Below, in pieces: positions 1 to 8,187 of a DNA stretch of 64,000 nucleotides (positions are counted from its first letter, which is position 1; each line of letters starts with the position of its first letter). Source of the DNA: Caldilinea sp. CFX5 (GTDB lineage Bacteria; Chloroflexota; Anaerolineae; Caldilineales; Caldilineaceae); contig QWII01000041.1 in assembly GCA_021405325.1 (NCBI GenBank), forward strand, positions 1 through 64,000, read 5' to 3'. The notes beneath the pieces were generated by a model that had not been told where the DNA came from, made no database searches, and saw only the letters and a list, made by a program, of their open reading frames with translations. Both the position numbers and the translations under genes were made by a program.

Positions 1-1946
1 CAGCGCCGGCCGCGGCCGCGCCGGCAGCCGCCGCACCGGCCGCCGGGAGTGAAGGCGGACAGGCAACCGGCGCCTTGCCGGCGAGCGCGCTGCAAATCGC
101 CCAGGAACGCGGTCTGACCCCGGATGATATCGACGCCGCGCTGATGACCTATACGCCCAGCGGTAAATGGGACGAATACATCAGCTTTTTCTCCGGCGGT
201 CATTCCGGCAACGTCATTGTCGTCGGCGTGCCTTCCATGCGCATCTTGAAGAACATTGCCGTCTTTACCCCTGAATCGTGGCAGGGCTACGGCTATGGCT
301 CCAAGGAGAGCGAAGAAATCCTTGACGCCGGCAATGTCGGTGATGTCAAAATTCGCATGGGCGACACCCATCACCCTGCCCTCAGCGAGACTGAAGGTGA
401 CTATGATGGGCAGTACCTCTTTATCAATGACAAGGCCAGCGCCCGTGTCGCCGTGATCGACCTGCGTGACTTTGAAACCAAGCAGATTGTCAAAGATCCC
501 AATCTGATCAGCAACCACGGTTCGACCTTTGTCACCCCCAACACCGAATATGTTGCCCAAGGCTCCCAATATGGTACGCCCCTGGGCTGGGAGTATGCGC
601 CATTGGATGAGTACAAAGAAAAGTATCGTGGTCTGATCACCCTCTGGAAGTTTGACCGCGAAAAGGGGCGCATCGACCCAGCGCAATCCTTTAGCATTGA
701 GGTGCCGCCCTACTGGCAAGACCTCTGTGACGCCGGTAAATTGGCCAGCGACGGCTGGGGCTTCTGCAATTCGTTTAATACCGAAATGGCGACCGGCGGC
801 ATTGAGAAGGGCAATCCACCCTTTGAAGCGGGCGTCAGCCAACGGGATATGGACTATCTGCACATCTTTAACTGGCGTAAGGCGGAAGAAGTCTTCAAAG
901 CCGGTAAAGCCGAAACGGTCAATGGCATTGGCGTCATCCGCATCAAGACCGCTGTCGATGAAGGCATTCTCTATCTGGCCCCCGAACCGAAAAGCCCCCA
1001 CGGCGCTGACGTGACCCCTGATGGCAAGTATATCATTGTCTCCGGTAAACTCGATCCCCATGTCACGATCTATGGCATGGAGAAGATTCAAAAGGCGATT
1101 GCCGACAAGGCTTGGGAACTTGACGAATATGGCATCCCGGTCCTTAACTTTGACGCCGTTATGGTGGCGCAACTGGAACTGGGCCTGGGGCCGCTGCACA
1201 CTCAATTTGATGACCAAGGCTTTGCCTATACCAGTCTCTTCCTGGATAGCATGATCGCCAAGTGGAAACTCGGCGGCGATGACCCGGCGGCTTATGCGGT
1301 CGTAGACAAAGTGCCGGTGCAATACAACGTCGGTCATATCTCGGCGATGGAAGGGGACACCGTTAGCCCGGACGGCAAATATCTGCTCGCCATCAACAAA
1401 TGGGCCGTCGATCGCTTCAACCCGGTAGGACCATTGCTGCCGCAGAATCAGCAACTGATCAATTTGGGTGGCGAAAAGATGAAGGTGATCTACGACTTGC
1501 CGATGGGCATCGGTGAGCCGCACTACGCCCAGACCATCAAAGCTGACAAGCTCAAGGCTTGGGAGGTATACCCGGAAGTCGGTTGGGACACCATTGCCCA
1601 GGCGCCGTCAGCTAAGGCCGTCAAGGTTGGCGAAGAGAAAGTCGTGCGCAACGGCAATCAGGTCGAAGTCTTTATGACCGCCATTCGCTCTCACTACACA
1701 CCGGAGCATGTGGAGATCAAGAAGGGCGACCATGTGATCTGGCACATTACCAGCATCGAAACGGCGCACGATGCTACCCACGGCTTCCAACTGGGCGGCT
1801 ATAACATTAGCTTGAGCATTGAACCGGGCGAAAGCACCACCTTTGAGTTCGACGCCGTTAACGAAGGCACTTTCCCCTTCTACTGCACCGAATTCTGCTC
1901 AGCGCTCCATTTGGAGATGTTGGGGTATATGTTGGTTGAACCGTAA
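1..1946 (+). CDS. nosZ: Nitrous-oxide reductase NosZ, clade II type, 5' partial
   Basis: Exported copper enzyme reducing N2O to N2 at the end of denitrification. The frame is already open at the left edge, so the true start and export signal lie outside the window; the first ~25 visible residues are an Ala/Pro/Gly-rich linker. The CuA site is complete at the C-terminus: C-x3-C-x3-H-x2-M at nt 1884-1919, with an upstream His in ETAHDATHGF. The CuZ region has GDTHHP near nt 360-375. The third His of the clade I DxHHxH motif is replaced by Ala, which is typical of clade II enzymes. Other His-bearing motifs (SPHGAD, LDPH, EPHYAQ) are present. The neighbours are maturation genes in the same orientation. 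Family assignment is firm; the clade is inferred from the motif and gene order. Confidence 0.96.
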   Translation, partial: APAAAAPAAAAPAAGSEGGQATGALPASALQIAQERGLTPDDIDAALMTYTPSGKWDEYISFFSGGHSGNVIVVGVPSMRILKNIAVFTPESWQGYGYGSKESEEILDAGNVGDVKIRMGDTHHPALSETEGDYDGQYLFINDKASARVAVIDLRDFETKQIVKDPNLISNHGSTFVTPNTEYVAQGSQYGTPLGWEYAPLDEYKEKYRGLITLWKFDREKGRIDPAQSFSIEVPPYWQDLCDAGKLASDGWGFCNSFNTEMATGGIEKGNPPFEAGVSQRDMDYLHIFNWRKAEEVFKAGKAETVNGIGVIRIKTAVDEGILYLAPEPKSPHGADVTPDGKYIIVSGKLDPHVTIYGMEKIQKAIADKAWELDEYGIPVLNFDAVMVAQLELGLGPLHTQFDDQGFAYTSLFLDSMIAKWKLGGDDPAAYAVVDKVPVQYNVGHISAMEGDTVSPDGKYLLAINKWAVDRFNPVGPLLPQNQQLINLGGEKMKVIYDLPMGIGEPHYAQTIKADKLKAWEVYPEVGWDTIAQAPSAKAVKVGEEKVVRNGNQVEVFMTAIRSHYTPEHVEIKKGDHVIWHITSIETAHDATHGFQLGGYNISLSIEPGESTTFEFDAVNEGTFPFYCTEFCSALHLEMLGYMLVEP

Positions 1947-1950
1947 GACA

Positions 1951-2081
1951 TGACAAGGTGACAGGGTGACAGGGTGACAAGGTGAAGGGGTGACAGGATC
2001 AAGAGATGACTAAGGTGTGACGATTGAAATGTAAGCAACTTTGTCACCCTGTCACCCCTTCACCCTGTCACCCTTGTCACA
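1951..2081. repeat. Heptamer tandem repeat forming a large imperfect hairpin
   Basis: Between nosZ and the next gene, GGTGACA-like heptamers run 1951-1996 and their reverse complements (TGTCACC) run 2041-2081, separated by about 44 nt. The two blocks can fold into one long imperfect stem. Similar heptamer dyads with different unit sequences occur at 6017-6088, 10113-10193 and 50080-50182. They resemble the short tandemly repeated heptamers known from cyanobacteria. Their function here is unknown; they may affect mRNA processing or termination inside the nos cluster. Confidence 0.8.
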
Positions 2082-2096
2082 AAGAAGGAGGATACA

Positions 2097-2750
2097 ATGA
2101 TGACGGACAGCATGGAACGGCTGGTTGGCCCCAGAGTGCCGGCGGCGGAGATGCGGGCGAATCGGGTGCGCTATTGGTTGCCGACGCTTTTCTTTGTGGT
2201 GGCGGCGGTCTTGTTGATGATTTCGATTTTGCAACCCTACTGGCACTTGACCTTACATGCGCCCCAGTACCCCAAAGGGTTGGTGGTAACGGCCTATGTC
2301 AATCGCCTAGAAGGGGATGTCAAGGAGATCGACGGGCTGAATCACTATATCGGGATGCGGCCTCTGAATGAAGCGGCGGTCTTTGAGCGGACGATTTCGA
2401 TCTATGGTATTGCGATGCTGGCGCTGTTGATTGTGGCGGCGGTCTATGTTCATAACCGCTGGGCAGCGCTCCTCGCCTTGCCGGCGCTCTTGATGCCGGT
2501 GATCTTTTTAGCCGATCTGCAATACTGGTTGGCAAACTTCGGGCAGAATTTAGACCCCACGGCGCCCCTGTCCAGCAGCATCAAGCCTTTTATCCCGCCG
2601 GTGTTAGGCGAGGGCAAGATTGCCCAGTTTCGCACCGTCGCCGAGCCGGGGATCGGCTTGTGGTTGGCAGTGGCGGCGTCAGTGGTGATTTTGATTGGGC
2701 TGTGGTTCCATCGACGGGCGTACAAGCCGTTGGTGGAGGGGCGGGAGTAA
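2097..2750 (+). CDS. NosB-like four-helix membrane protein of nos cluster
   Basis: 217-residue integral membrane protein with predicted transmembrane segments at about residues 26-46, 99-118, 121-145 and 184-204. An extracytoplasmic loop follows helix 1 and includes QPYW, APQYPKGL and EIDGLNHYIGM. This loop pattern and the position directly after nosZ match the NosB-like protein typical of clade II nos clusters, where it is needed for N2O respiration but its biochemistry is unclear. A strong ribosome site AAGGAGG (2085-2091) sits 5 nt before the ATG at 2097; a second ATG follows immediately. The assignment is by context and remembered family pattern. Confidence 0.75.
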   Translation: MMTDSMERLVGPRVPAAEMRANRVRYWLPTLFFVVAAVLLMISILQPYWHLTLHAPQYPKGLVVTAYVNRLEGDVKEIDGLNHYIGMRPLNEAAVFERTISIYGIAMLALLIVAAVYVHNRWAALLALPALLMPVIFLADLQYWLANFGQNLDPTAPLSSSIKPFIPPVLGEGKIAQFRTVAEPGIGLWLAVAASVVILIGLWFHRRAYKPLVEGRE

Positions 2751-2757
2751 TGACGAT

Positions 2758-2809
2758 AGTCGGCTTGAGCCGACTTGCGCGCTCAGCCTGAATTTGAATT
2801 CAAGGCTGA
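2758..2809. other. Two short stem-loops between nosB-like gene and nosD
   Basis: Two adjacent inverted repeats occupy the 104-nt gap: AGTCGGCT/AGCCGACT (2758-2775, 2-nt loop) and TCAGCC-TGAATT/AATTCA-AGGCTGA (2783-2809, one bulged base). Neither is followed by a T run, so they are not classical terminators. mRNA stabilisation or processing is possible but unproven. Confidence 0.5.
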
Positions 2810-2854
2810 ATCAAGGCTGATAGAAAGCTAAGTCAAGGCGGGTAACGGGGTGAG

Positions 2855-4228
2855 ATGATGAAGCGCTACTGGATCGTTCTGGTGTCAATCTTGGCGCTGC
2901 TGCCGTTGCGGTTAAGCGCACAGCAGGAGCCGTTTGATCTGGCGGCGGCATTGGCGGCGGCAGCGCCGGGGGCGACAGTTACTGTACCGTCAGGCGTCTA
3001 TACCGGCCCGTTGGTGATTGAAAAGCCGGTGGTGCTGGTCGGCGAGGGCTACCCGGTGATCGATGGCGGCGGTAAGGGTGATGTGATCACCATCCATGCG
3101 CCCAATGTGACCATCCGGGGCTTTGTGGTGCGCAATAGCGGTGACTCACTCGACCATGAACATGCCGGCATTACCGGTCTGGCGGCAGCGGCGACGCTGG
3201 AAGAGAATCGGTTGGAGGATGTCCTCTTTGGCATCTACCTGAAAAATGCGCCGAACAGTGTGGTGCGCAATAACCTGGTACTCTCCAAAGATGTAGAGAT
3301 GGGCCGACGCGGGGATAGCATTCGCCTTTGGTACTGTGAGCGTGCGTTGGTTGAAGGGAATACGGTGCGCGAGGGGCGCGATGTGATCATCTGGTATGCA
3401 CCCCATAGCATTGTACGTAATAACCTGGTGGAGCATAGCCGTTATGGTCTCCACCTCATGTCCACCGACGATTTGGTGATTGAATCCAATATCTTGCGCC
3501 GGAACTCGGTGGGGATCTATGTAATGTACGGCAGCGGTTTTGTAGTGCGCAACAATCTGCTCTATGAGAACCACGGTCCTAGCGGCTATGGTATCGGCTT
3601 AAAAGATGCGGATCAATTTGTAGCGGAAGGCAATCGGATTGTAAGCAATCGCGTTGGGTTATATGCGGATATTGCGCCCCGCAACGACAAAATCACAGCC
3701 CAGTTTACCCGGAATCTCTTTGCCTATAATGAAATCGGGGTCATGCTCCTGCCGTTGGTGCAACATATGCTCTACGCCGACAACGTTTTTCAGGACAATC
3801 ACGAGCAGATGACGGTGAGCGGCGGCGGTCAACTGGTGAACAATGCCTGGTCACAGGCGGGGCGGGGCAATTATTGGAGTGACTACGCCGGTTTTGACGC
3901 CGATGCCAACGGGGTGGGCGATTTGCCCTACCGCGTGCAGAGTCTTTATGAGGATCTGCTGCAAACCTATCCTGAATTGCGACTCTTCCAACTCAGTCCG
4001 GCCACCCAAGCGCTCGATCTGGCGGCGCAAGCCTTCCCGATCTTTCAGCCGGCGCCGAAACTGGTCGATGAACACCCGCTCACGGCGCCCCCTGCTTTGG
4101 CGGCTGTTCCCGGCTTGCCGACGACCCCGATTTTGAGCAATCTGCTGGCCGCTATTGTTATGGTCGGCCTGGCGTTGACAATTTTAGGCTGGGCCACCCG
4201 TAAACCGGGCTGGCGCAGCGGCCGGTAA
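2855..4228 (+). CDS. nosD: Periplasmic copper-site maturation protein NosD
   Basis: 457-residue NosD, an exported right-handed beta-helix (CASH-type) protein needed with NosF and NosY to build the CuZ centre of NosZ. A cleavable-type signal peptide occupies about residues 1-22, ending near LSA-QQ. Repeated short beta-helix turns rich in N, V and G (for example VVRNNLVL, VVRNNLLY) fill the middle. A hydrophobic segment near residues 430-448 followed by a basic tail suggests C-terminal membrane anchoring. Two tandem ATGs (2855, 2858) are possible starts. It lies between the NosB-like gene and the SCO gene on the same strand. NosD identity is well supported by sequence and position. Confidence 0.9.
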   Translation: MMKRYWIVLVSILALLPLRLSAQQEPFDLAAALAAAAPGATVTVPSGVYTGPLVIEKPVVLVGEGYPVIDGGGKGDVITIHAPNVTIRGFVVRNSGDSLDHEHAGITGLAAAATLEENRLEDVLFGIYLKNAPNSVVRNNLVLSKDVEMGRRGDSIRLWYCERALVEGNTVREGRDVIIWYAPHSIVRNNLVEHSRYGLHLMSTDDLVIESNILRRNSVGIYVMYGSGFVVRNNLLYENHGPSGYGIGLKDADQFVAEGNRIVSNRVGLYADIAPRNDKITAQFTRNLFAYNEIGVMLLPLVQHMLYADNVFQDNHEQMTVSGGGQLVNNAWSQAGRGNYWSDYAGFDADANGVGDLPYRVQSLYEDLLQTYPELRLFQLSPATQALDLAAQAFPIFQPAPKLVDEHPLTAPPALAAVPGLPTTPILSNLLAAIVMVGLALTILGWATRKPGWRSGR

Positions 4229-4241
4229 GGTGATAAAATCT

Positions 4242-4949
4242 ATGAAAATGATGAAAACCATTACCTTTTTGCTTCTCTTCTTGCTGGCCGCCGGGGTTAT
4301 GAGCGGCGCCTTGTCGGTGACACAACCGTCAACGCCGCCGCCGGCGCAAGCAATCACGCAAACCATCACGCCGGCGGCAGCCCAACCAACAGCGGCTGAT
4401 ATCGGCTTTAAAGTGGTTGGTCAACCGGCCGGCCTTTACGGCAAGGTCTACAACCCACCCCGCGCGGCGTTTGAGTTTACGTTGCCGACCAGCAATGGTG
4501 AGCGCGTGCATCTGCGGGATTACCAGGGGCGCGTGGTGCTGATCTTCTTCGGCTACACCAATTGCCCGGATATTTGCCCCACGACCCTGGCGGACATCAA
4601 GGGGGCATTGGCGCAACTGGGCGACGCGGCGCAGGATGTAACTGTGCTTTTCATCACGGTCGATCCCGCCAACGACACGCCGGCACGCCTAGCCGAGTAC
4701 TTGGGCTATTTCCACGAACCAGGCTTTGTCGGCCTAAGCGGCACGGAAGCGGAAACCGCGGCCATCGCCTACCAATATGGCGCCAAGTTCTACCGTGAAG
4801 AAGGCACGACGGCCACCGGTGGTTACACAATGGCCCATACTGCCCGCCTCTTTCTGATCAACCGCCAGGGCGAATGGGCGATGACGATGGAGTATGGCAC
4901 CCCTGCCGACCAGATTGCCGCCAATCTAACGTATTGGCTGGCCCGCTGA
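4242..4949 (+). CDS. SCO1/SenC-type copper chaperone (thioredoxin fold)
   Basis: 235-residue SCO family protein that delivers copper to CuA-type centres; here probably to the CuA site of NosZ. An N-terminal hydrophobic segment (residues 6-25) is a signal or anchor. The copper-binding C-x3-C is at C108/C112 in GYTNCPDICP, and the distal conserved His is H199 in MAHTARLFL. The start at ATG 4242 is preferred over GTG 4230 because AAGGTGA (4227-4233) gives good spacing; that ribosome site overlaps the nosD stop, suggesting translational coupling. SCO genes in nos clusters are known but not universal. Confidence in the family is high; the specific client is inferred. Confidence 0.9.
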   Translation: MKMMKTITFLLLFLLAAGVMSGALSVTQPSTPPPAQAITQTITPAAAQPTAADIGFKVVGQPAGLYGKVYNPPRAAFEFTLPTSNGERVHLRDYQGRVVLIFFGYTNCPDICPTTLADIKGALAQLGDAAQDVTVLFITVDPANDTPARLAEYLGYFHEPGFVGLSGTEAETAAIAYQYGAKFYREEGTTATGGYTMAHTARLFLINRQGEWAMTMEYGTPADQIAANLTYWLAR

Positions 4950-4952
4950 CCG

Positions 4953-5130
4953 TAGTAAAGACTGATGAAGATTGTTAATTTATTTACGTAACTCTCATTA
5001 GTCTTTATCTGGATGGGGAAAGACTAATGCAGGTTAGCGAATGGTTTCGGTAATCCTTGGAACTTGTCACGCCGGAGGCGATGACCTACAGTTACCGATT
5101 TGTTTTCGTAACGTTCATCAGTCTTTACTA
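4953..5130. mobile_element. Small structured element with 17-bp terminal inverted repeats
   Basis: A 178-bp non-coding unit lies between the SCO gene and nosF. It is bounded by a perfect 17-bp inverted repeat (TAGTAAAGACTGATGAA at 4953-4969, complement at 5114-5130). Further degenerate copies of the same motif occur inside (about 4996-5010 and 5019-5028), so it folds as two successive hairpins. Its right half (5035-5120) has an 82/86 identical copy at 43381-43466. This suggests a non-autonomous mobile element or a dispersed structured RNA. No coding capacity is seen. Confidence 0.65.
5035..5120. repeat. 86-bp dispersed structured repeat, copy A
   Basis: This segment matches 43381-43466 with only four substitutions over 86 bp. 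It contains nested complementary parts: an outer stem joining GTTAGCGAA-side sequence to TTTTCGTAAC, a TCGGTAA/TTACCGA stem, and an inner GTCACGCC/GGCGATGAC hairpin. One substitution falls in the inner loop; the others lie in or next to stems, so whether they are compensatory needs folding. See the copy at 43.4 kb. Confidence 0.8.
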
Positions 5131-5169
5131 CCGGAACACTAGACGGTTTATCAGAGAACGAGTGAGATC

Positions 5170-6021
5170 ATGATCACCTTTACGAATGTCACCAAACGCT
5201 TTGGCAACTACCGGGCCGTCGATAATCTTTCCCTCACTGTGCCGATGCAACAAGGGGCGGCGCTTTGGGGCCCCAACGGCGCCGGCAAGACCACGGTCAT
5301 CAAATGCCTGTTGGGTCTGTTGCGTTACGAAGGGCAGATCATGGTCAACGGCTATGACGCCTATCGCCAGGGGCGCCAGGCGCGGCGCCTTGTCGGCTAT
5401 GTGCCGCAGGAACTGGCCTTCTATGATGAGATGAGTACGCTTGACACCGTGCGTTTCTTTGCCCAACTCAAAGGCGCGCCGCTGACGGATGCGGTCTCGA
5501 TCTTGACGCAGGTGGGTCTGGAAGAACATGCCGGTAAACCGGTGGACGCGCTCTCCGGCGGGATGAAACAGCGTCTGGCCTTGGGCCTTGCCTTGCTGGG
5601 CGATCCGCCGGTGTTGGTGCTGGACGAACCGACTTCTAATCTCGATCCGGCTGGACGGCGGCAATTTTTGCAACTTCTCAGCCAGGTCAAGGCGCAGGGC
5701 AAGACCATCCTCTTCACCTCGCACCGCCTGGAGGAGATCGAACAGATTGCCGACCAGGTGATTGTGATGGAGAAGGGCGCGATCAAGCTGACCTGCCCCG
5801 GTCGCGAGCTGGCGGGCCGTTTAGGGCTGCATACCACCGTAAAACTGCGTCTGCCCAGCGAGTTGCTGGATACGGCGCTGGGCGTCTTGCAACGGGATGG
5901 TTTCCAGGCGCGGCGCAACGGCGTCGGCGTGTTGGTCGATGTCCACCCGTCGGAAAAGGCGCACCCGATCCATAGTTTGAGCCGCGCACATATTGCGGTG
6001 ACGGATTTTGAGATGGAGTAA
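5170..6021 (+). CDS. nosF: ABC transporter ATPase NosF
   Basis: 283-residue ABC ATPase that, with NosY, forms the transporter thought to supply a sulfur or related component for CuZ assembly through NosD. Walker A GPNGAGKTT is at residues 34-42, the signature LSGGMKQR at 128-135, and Walker B VLVLDEPT just after it. The last ~70 residues form a small domain usual for NosF. It follows the 178-bp repeat element and precedes nosY by 79 nt of heptamer repeat. The ATG at 5170 has only a weak ribosome site (GAGTGAGA). Identification rests on ABC motifs plus position among nos genes. Confidence 0.9.
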   Translation: MITFTNVTKRFGNYRAVDNLSLTVPMQQGAALWGPNGAGKTTVIKCLLGLLRYEGQIMVNGYDAYRQGRQARRLVGYVPQELAFYDEMSTLDTVRFFAQLKGAPLTDAVSILTQVGLEEHAGKPVDALSGGMKQRLALGLALLGDPPVLVLDEPTSNLDPAGRRQFLQLLSQVKAQGKTILFTSHRLEEIEQIADQVIVMEKGAIKLTCPGRELAGRLGLHTTVKLRLPSELLDTALGVLQRDGFQARRNGVGVLVDVHPSEKAHPIHSLSRAHIAVTDFEME

Positions 6022-6088
6022 GACAGTAAGACAGTGAAACAGTAAGACAGTGACTAACTGACCTACTGACCCACTGTCCTACTACACT
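6017..6088. repeat. CAGTAAGA-type heptamer dyad between nosF and nosY
   Basis: Units such as AGTAAGACAGT are repeated from the nosF stop to about 6052, then reverse-complement units (TACTGAC, ACTGTCC) run to about 6088. The two blocks can pair into a hairpin. The layout matches the nosZ-nosB dyad, but the unit sequence differs. Confidence 0.75.
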
Positions 6089-6100
6089 ACGGGGGATGGT

Positions 6101-6934
6101 ATGGAAGCAAGAATTGTTTGGACGTTGGCGAAGAAAGAATTGCGGGATGCGTTGCATAACCGCTGGTTCGTGCTGTACACGGCAGCCTTTGTGGTGTTGG
6201 CGCTGGCCTTTTCGTACCTGGCGCTGGCCGGGGCGGGGATGGTGGGTTTTGCCGGCTTTGGCCGGACCGCGGCCAGTTTGATCAACCTGGTGTTGTTGAT
6301 TGTACCGCTGATGGCGCTGACCATCGGCGCCCAGAGCCTGGCTGGTGAACAGGAACGCAACACGCTGGCCTATCTACTGGCGCAACCGATCAGCCGCACC
6401 GATGTCTTTGTCGGTAAATATGTAGGGCTGGTATTGAGTCTACTAGCCTCATTGACCCTGGGCTTTGGCATCTCCGGCGTGGTGATGGCGCTCAACGGCA
6501 CCGGCGCCGCCGATCCGACCGCCTATGTGCTGCTGGTGGCGCTGGCGTTTCTGCTCAGTCTGACCATGTTGAGCGTCGGCTTCCTGATTTCCGCCTTGAC
6601 CAAACGAGCGGGCGTGGCAGTGGGGATCGGCCTCTTCCTCTGGTTGCTCTTTGTCTTCTTTGGCGACCTGGGCATGATGGGGACGGCAATCACCCTGCGC
6701 GTGCCGATTGACACGCTCTTCTGGTTGTCGTTGATCAACCCGTTGCAAACCTTCAAGATGGCCGCGATCCTCAACATTCAGGCGACGCTGGACATTTTGG
6801 GGCCGGCCGGCATCTATGCCATGCAGCGTTATGGTGACGGGCTGTTGGTGATCTTTCTGGGCGTGCTGGCGCTTTGGGTTGCGTTGCCGGCGCTGGCGGC
6901 CTACGCCCGCTTTCAGGCCAAGAGTGATCTGTAG
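6101..6934 (+). CDS. nosY: ABC transporter permease NosY
   Basis: 277-residue polytopic membrane protein of the ABC-2 type, partner of NosF. About six hydrophobic segments are visible: near residues 25-50, 60-78, 105-130, 140-163, 175-190 and 245-265. Conserved features include the N-terminal ARIVWTLAKKELRDAL helix and EQERNTLAYLLAQPISR after helix 2, the usual coupling region of this family. The start at ATG 6101 has a poor ribosome site (GGGGGATGGT), perhaps because the heptamer hairpin lies just upstream. nosL follows after 15 nt. Confidence 0.9.
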   Translation: MEARIVWTLAKKELRDALHNRWFVLYTAAFVVLALAFSYLALAGAGMVGFAGFGRTAASLINLVLLIVPLMALTIGAQSLAGEQERNTLAYLLAQPISRTDVFVGKYVGLVLSLLASLTLGFGISGVVMALNGTGAADPTAYVLLVALAFLLSLTMLSVGFLISALTKRAGVAVGIGLFLWLLFVFFGDLGMMGTAITLRVPIDTLFWLSLINPLQTFKMAAILNIQATLDILGPAGIYAMQRYGDGLLVIFLGVLALWVALPALAAYARFQAKSDL

Positions 6935-6949
6935 AGAAGGAAGGGCCTT

Positions 6950-7438
6950 ATGAAACAACGTCTGTTACTGTTACTCTTACTTACCGGCCTGCTGCTGGCG
7001 GCTTGCAGCCGCGGCGAAACTACGCCCAATCCACCGACGATTCGCTATGGGGAAGATACCTGCACCCACTGTAATATGATTATCAGCGACCCTCGCTATG
7101 CTGCCGGCTATGCCCATGAAATCAGCGCCGGTCGTTATGAGAGTCTAGCCTTTGATGATATCGGCGACTTGCTGGCGGACTTGGGGGAACATGCGGAACG
7201 CCACATTGTCGCCTGGTATGTGCATGACTATGAGAGCGAAGAATGGCTCGACGCCACCGCCGCCTATTATGTTGTCAGTGACGAGATCATCTCACCCATG
7301 GGCCACGGCATTGCGGCTCATGCTACGCAAGCCGCCGCCGAACAGATGGCCCAAGCAAAGAATGGTCAGGTTTTTGATTGGCAAGGCTTGCTGGCCCATG
7401 CGCAAACCCTGGATCATGAGGCGGCGCATCAACACTAG
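6950..7438 (+). CDS. nosL: Copper-binding lipoprotein NosL
   Basis: 162-residue lipoprotein that binds Cu(I) and is implicated in copper delivery to NosZ. The signal peptide ends in the lipobox LLLAAC with the lipidated Cys at residue 19. The diagnostic NosL motif C-x2-C-x-M is at C38, C41 and M43 (DTCTHCNMIISDPRYA). A good ribosome site (GAAGGAAGG) precedes the ATG. It is co-oriented with nosFY and only 15 nt from nosY, so very likely cotranscribed. Length and motifs match the family. Confidence 0.95.
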   Translation: MKQRLLLLLLLTGLLLAACSRGETTPNPPTIRYGEDTCTHCNMIISDPRYAAGYAHEISAGRYESLAFDDIGDLLADLGEHAERHIVAWYVHDYESEEWLDATAAYYVVSDEIISPMGHGIAAHATQAAAEQMAQAKNGQVFDWQGLLAHAQTLDHEAAHQH

Positions 7439-7614
7439 CGCGGTAGCGCTCAAGCGCAAAAACTGGTCATCTGGACAGTTGCTTCCTGACCGGGTGTATA
7501 GCGCGGCAATGAGCGGCGGTCTGTATAGTTAAACTGTTTTCAGCATAAAGCTGAAGTAAAGCAAAATATTTTGTAAGGAAAGAAGAAAGAAAGCAAATGA
7601 GAAGTGAGAAAGCT

Positions 7615-8067
7615 ATGAAGCGTTTATTGGCGATGTTGGTAATGCTGGGGTTGCTGGCAATCAGCGTGGCGGCCTGTGGCGGTGATGAAGAGCCAACCCC
7701 CGCCCCCACGGTCGCCCCTACCACGGCGGCAGCGCCGGCGGAACAAGCCGCCCCCGCCGATCAGGTTGCCGCCGCCCCGGCCGGCGATGCGGAAAAAGGC
7801 AAAACGATCTTCGCCACCACCTGTGCCGCCTGTCACGGCCCGGCCGGCGAAGGGGTGCAGGGGTTGGGCAAAGATATGACCAAGAGCGAATTTATCGCCG
7901 GTCTCTCTGATGAAGAGTTGGTCGCCTTTATCAAAACCGGGCGCCCTGTCAGTGATCCGCTCAACACCACCAAAGTTGATATGCCCCCCAAAGGTGGCAA
8001 CCCGGCCCTGACTGATGAACAACTGACCGACATTGTCGCCTATATTCGTTCGATCCACGTCGATTAG
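7615..8067 (+). CDS. Lipoprotein mono-haem cytochrome c
   Basis: 150-residue class I cytochrome c, probably an electron donor to NosZ. The signal peptide ends at a lipobox (SVAAC, Cys 21), followed by a Pro/Ala-rich spacer. The haem motif CAACH is at residues 70-74, and a distal Met lies in VDMPPKGGNP. The C-terminal helix LTDIVAYIRSI is typical. An in-frame ATG at 7597 would add six residues; the start at 7615 fits the lipoprotein signal better. It is the last gene of the nos cluster and is followed by a long hairpin. The role as NosZ donor is inferred from position. Confidence 0.88.
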   Translation: MKRLLAMLVMLGLLAISVAACGGDEEPTPAPTVAPTTAAAPAEQAAPADQVAAAPAGDAEKGKTIFATTCAACHGPAGEGVQGLGKDMTKSEFIAGLSDEELVAFIKTGRPVSDPLNTTKVDMPPKGGNPALTDEQLTDIVAYIRSIHVD

Positions 8068-8092
8068 TCACAATAAACAGGCTGGTTGGGAC

Positions 8093-8155
8093 AAGAAGAG
8101 ATTGAGGGATACAGAGATTCAGCGGCTGAATCTCTGTATCCCTCAATCTCTTCTT
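8093..8155. terminator. Perfect 30-bp palindrome between convergent genes
   Basis: Arms 8093-8122 and 8126-8155 are perfectly complementary over 30 bp with a 3-nt loop. It lies between the cytochrome c gene and the convergent YaeQ gene, where a bidirectional terminator is expected. However, there is no T run on either side and the stem is AT/GC mixed, so it is not a textbook intrinsic terminator. Similar palindromes occur at 17108 and 28054. Confidence 0.6.
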
Positions 8156-8187
8156 AAAACCTCTTCTCGGCGAGAAAGCTCCGGTTC

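Noticed and set aside
1951..2081. CRISPR array
   Set aside because: Units are 7 bp with no spacers, and the two blocks are inverted relative to each other.
6449..6958. 169-codon minus-strand frame opposite nosY
   Set aside because: Gln/His/Arg-rich antisense shadow of a membrane protein gene.
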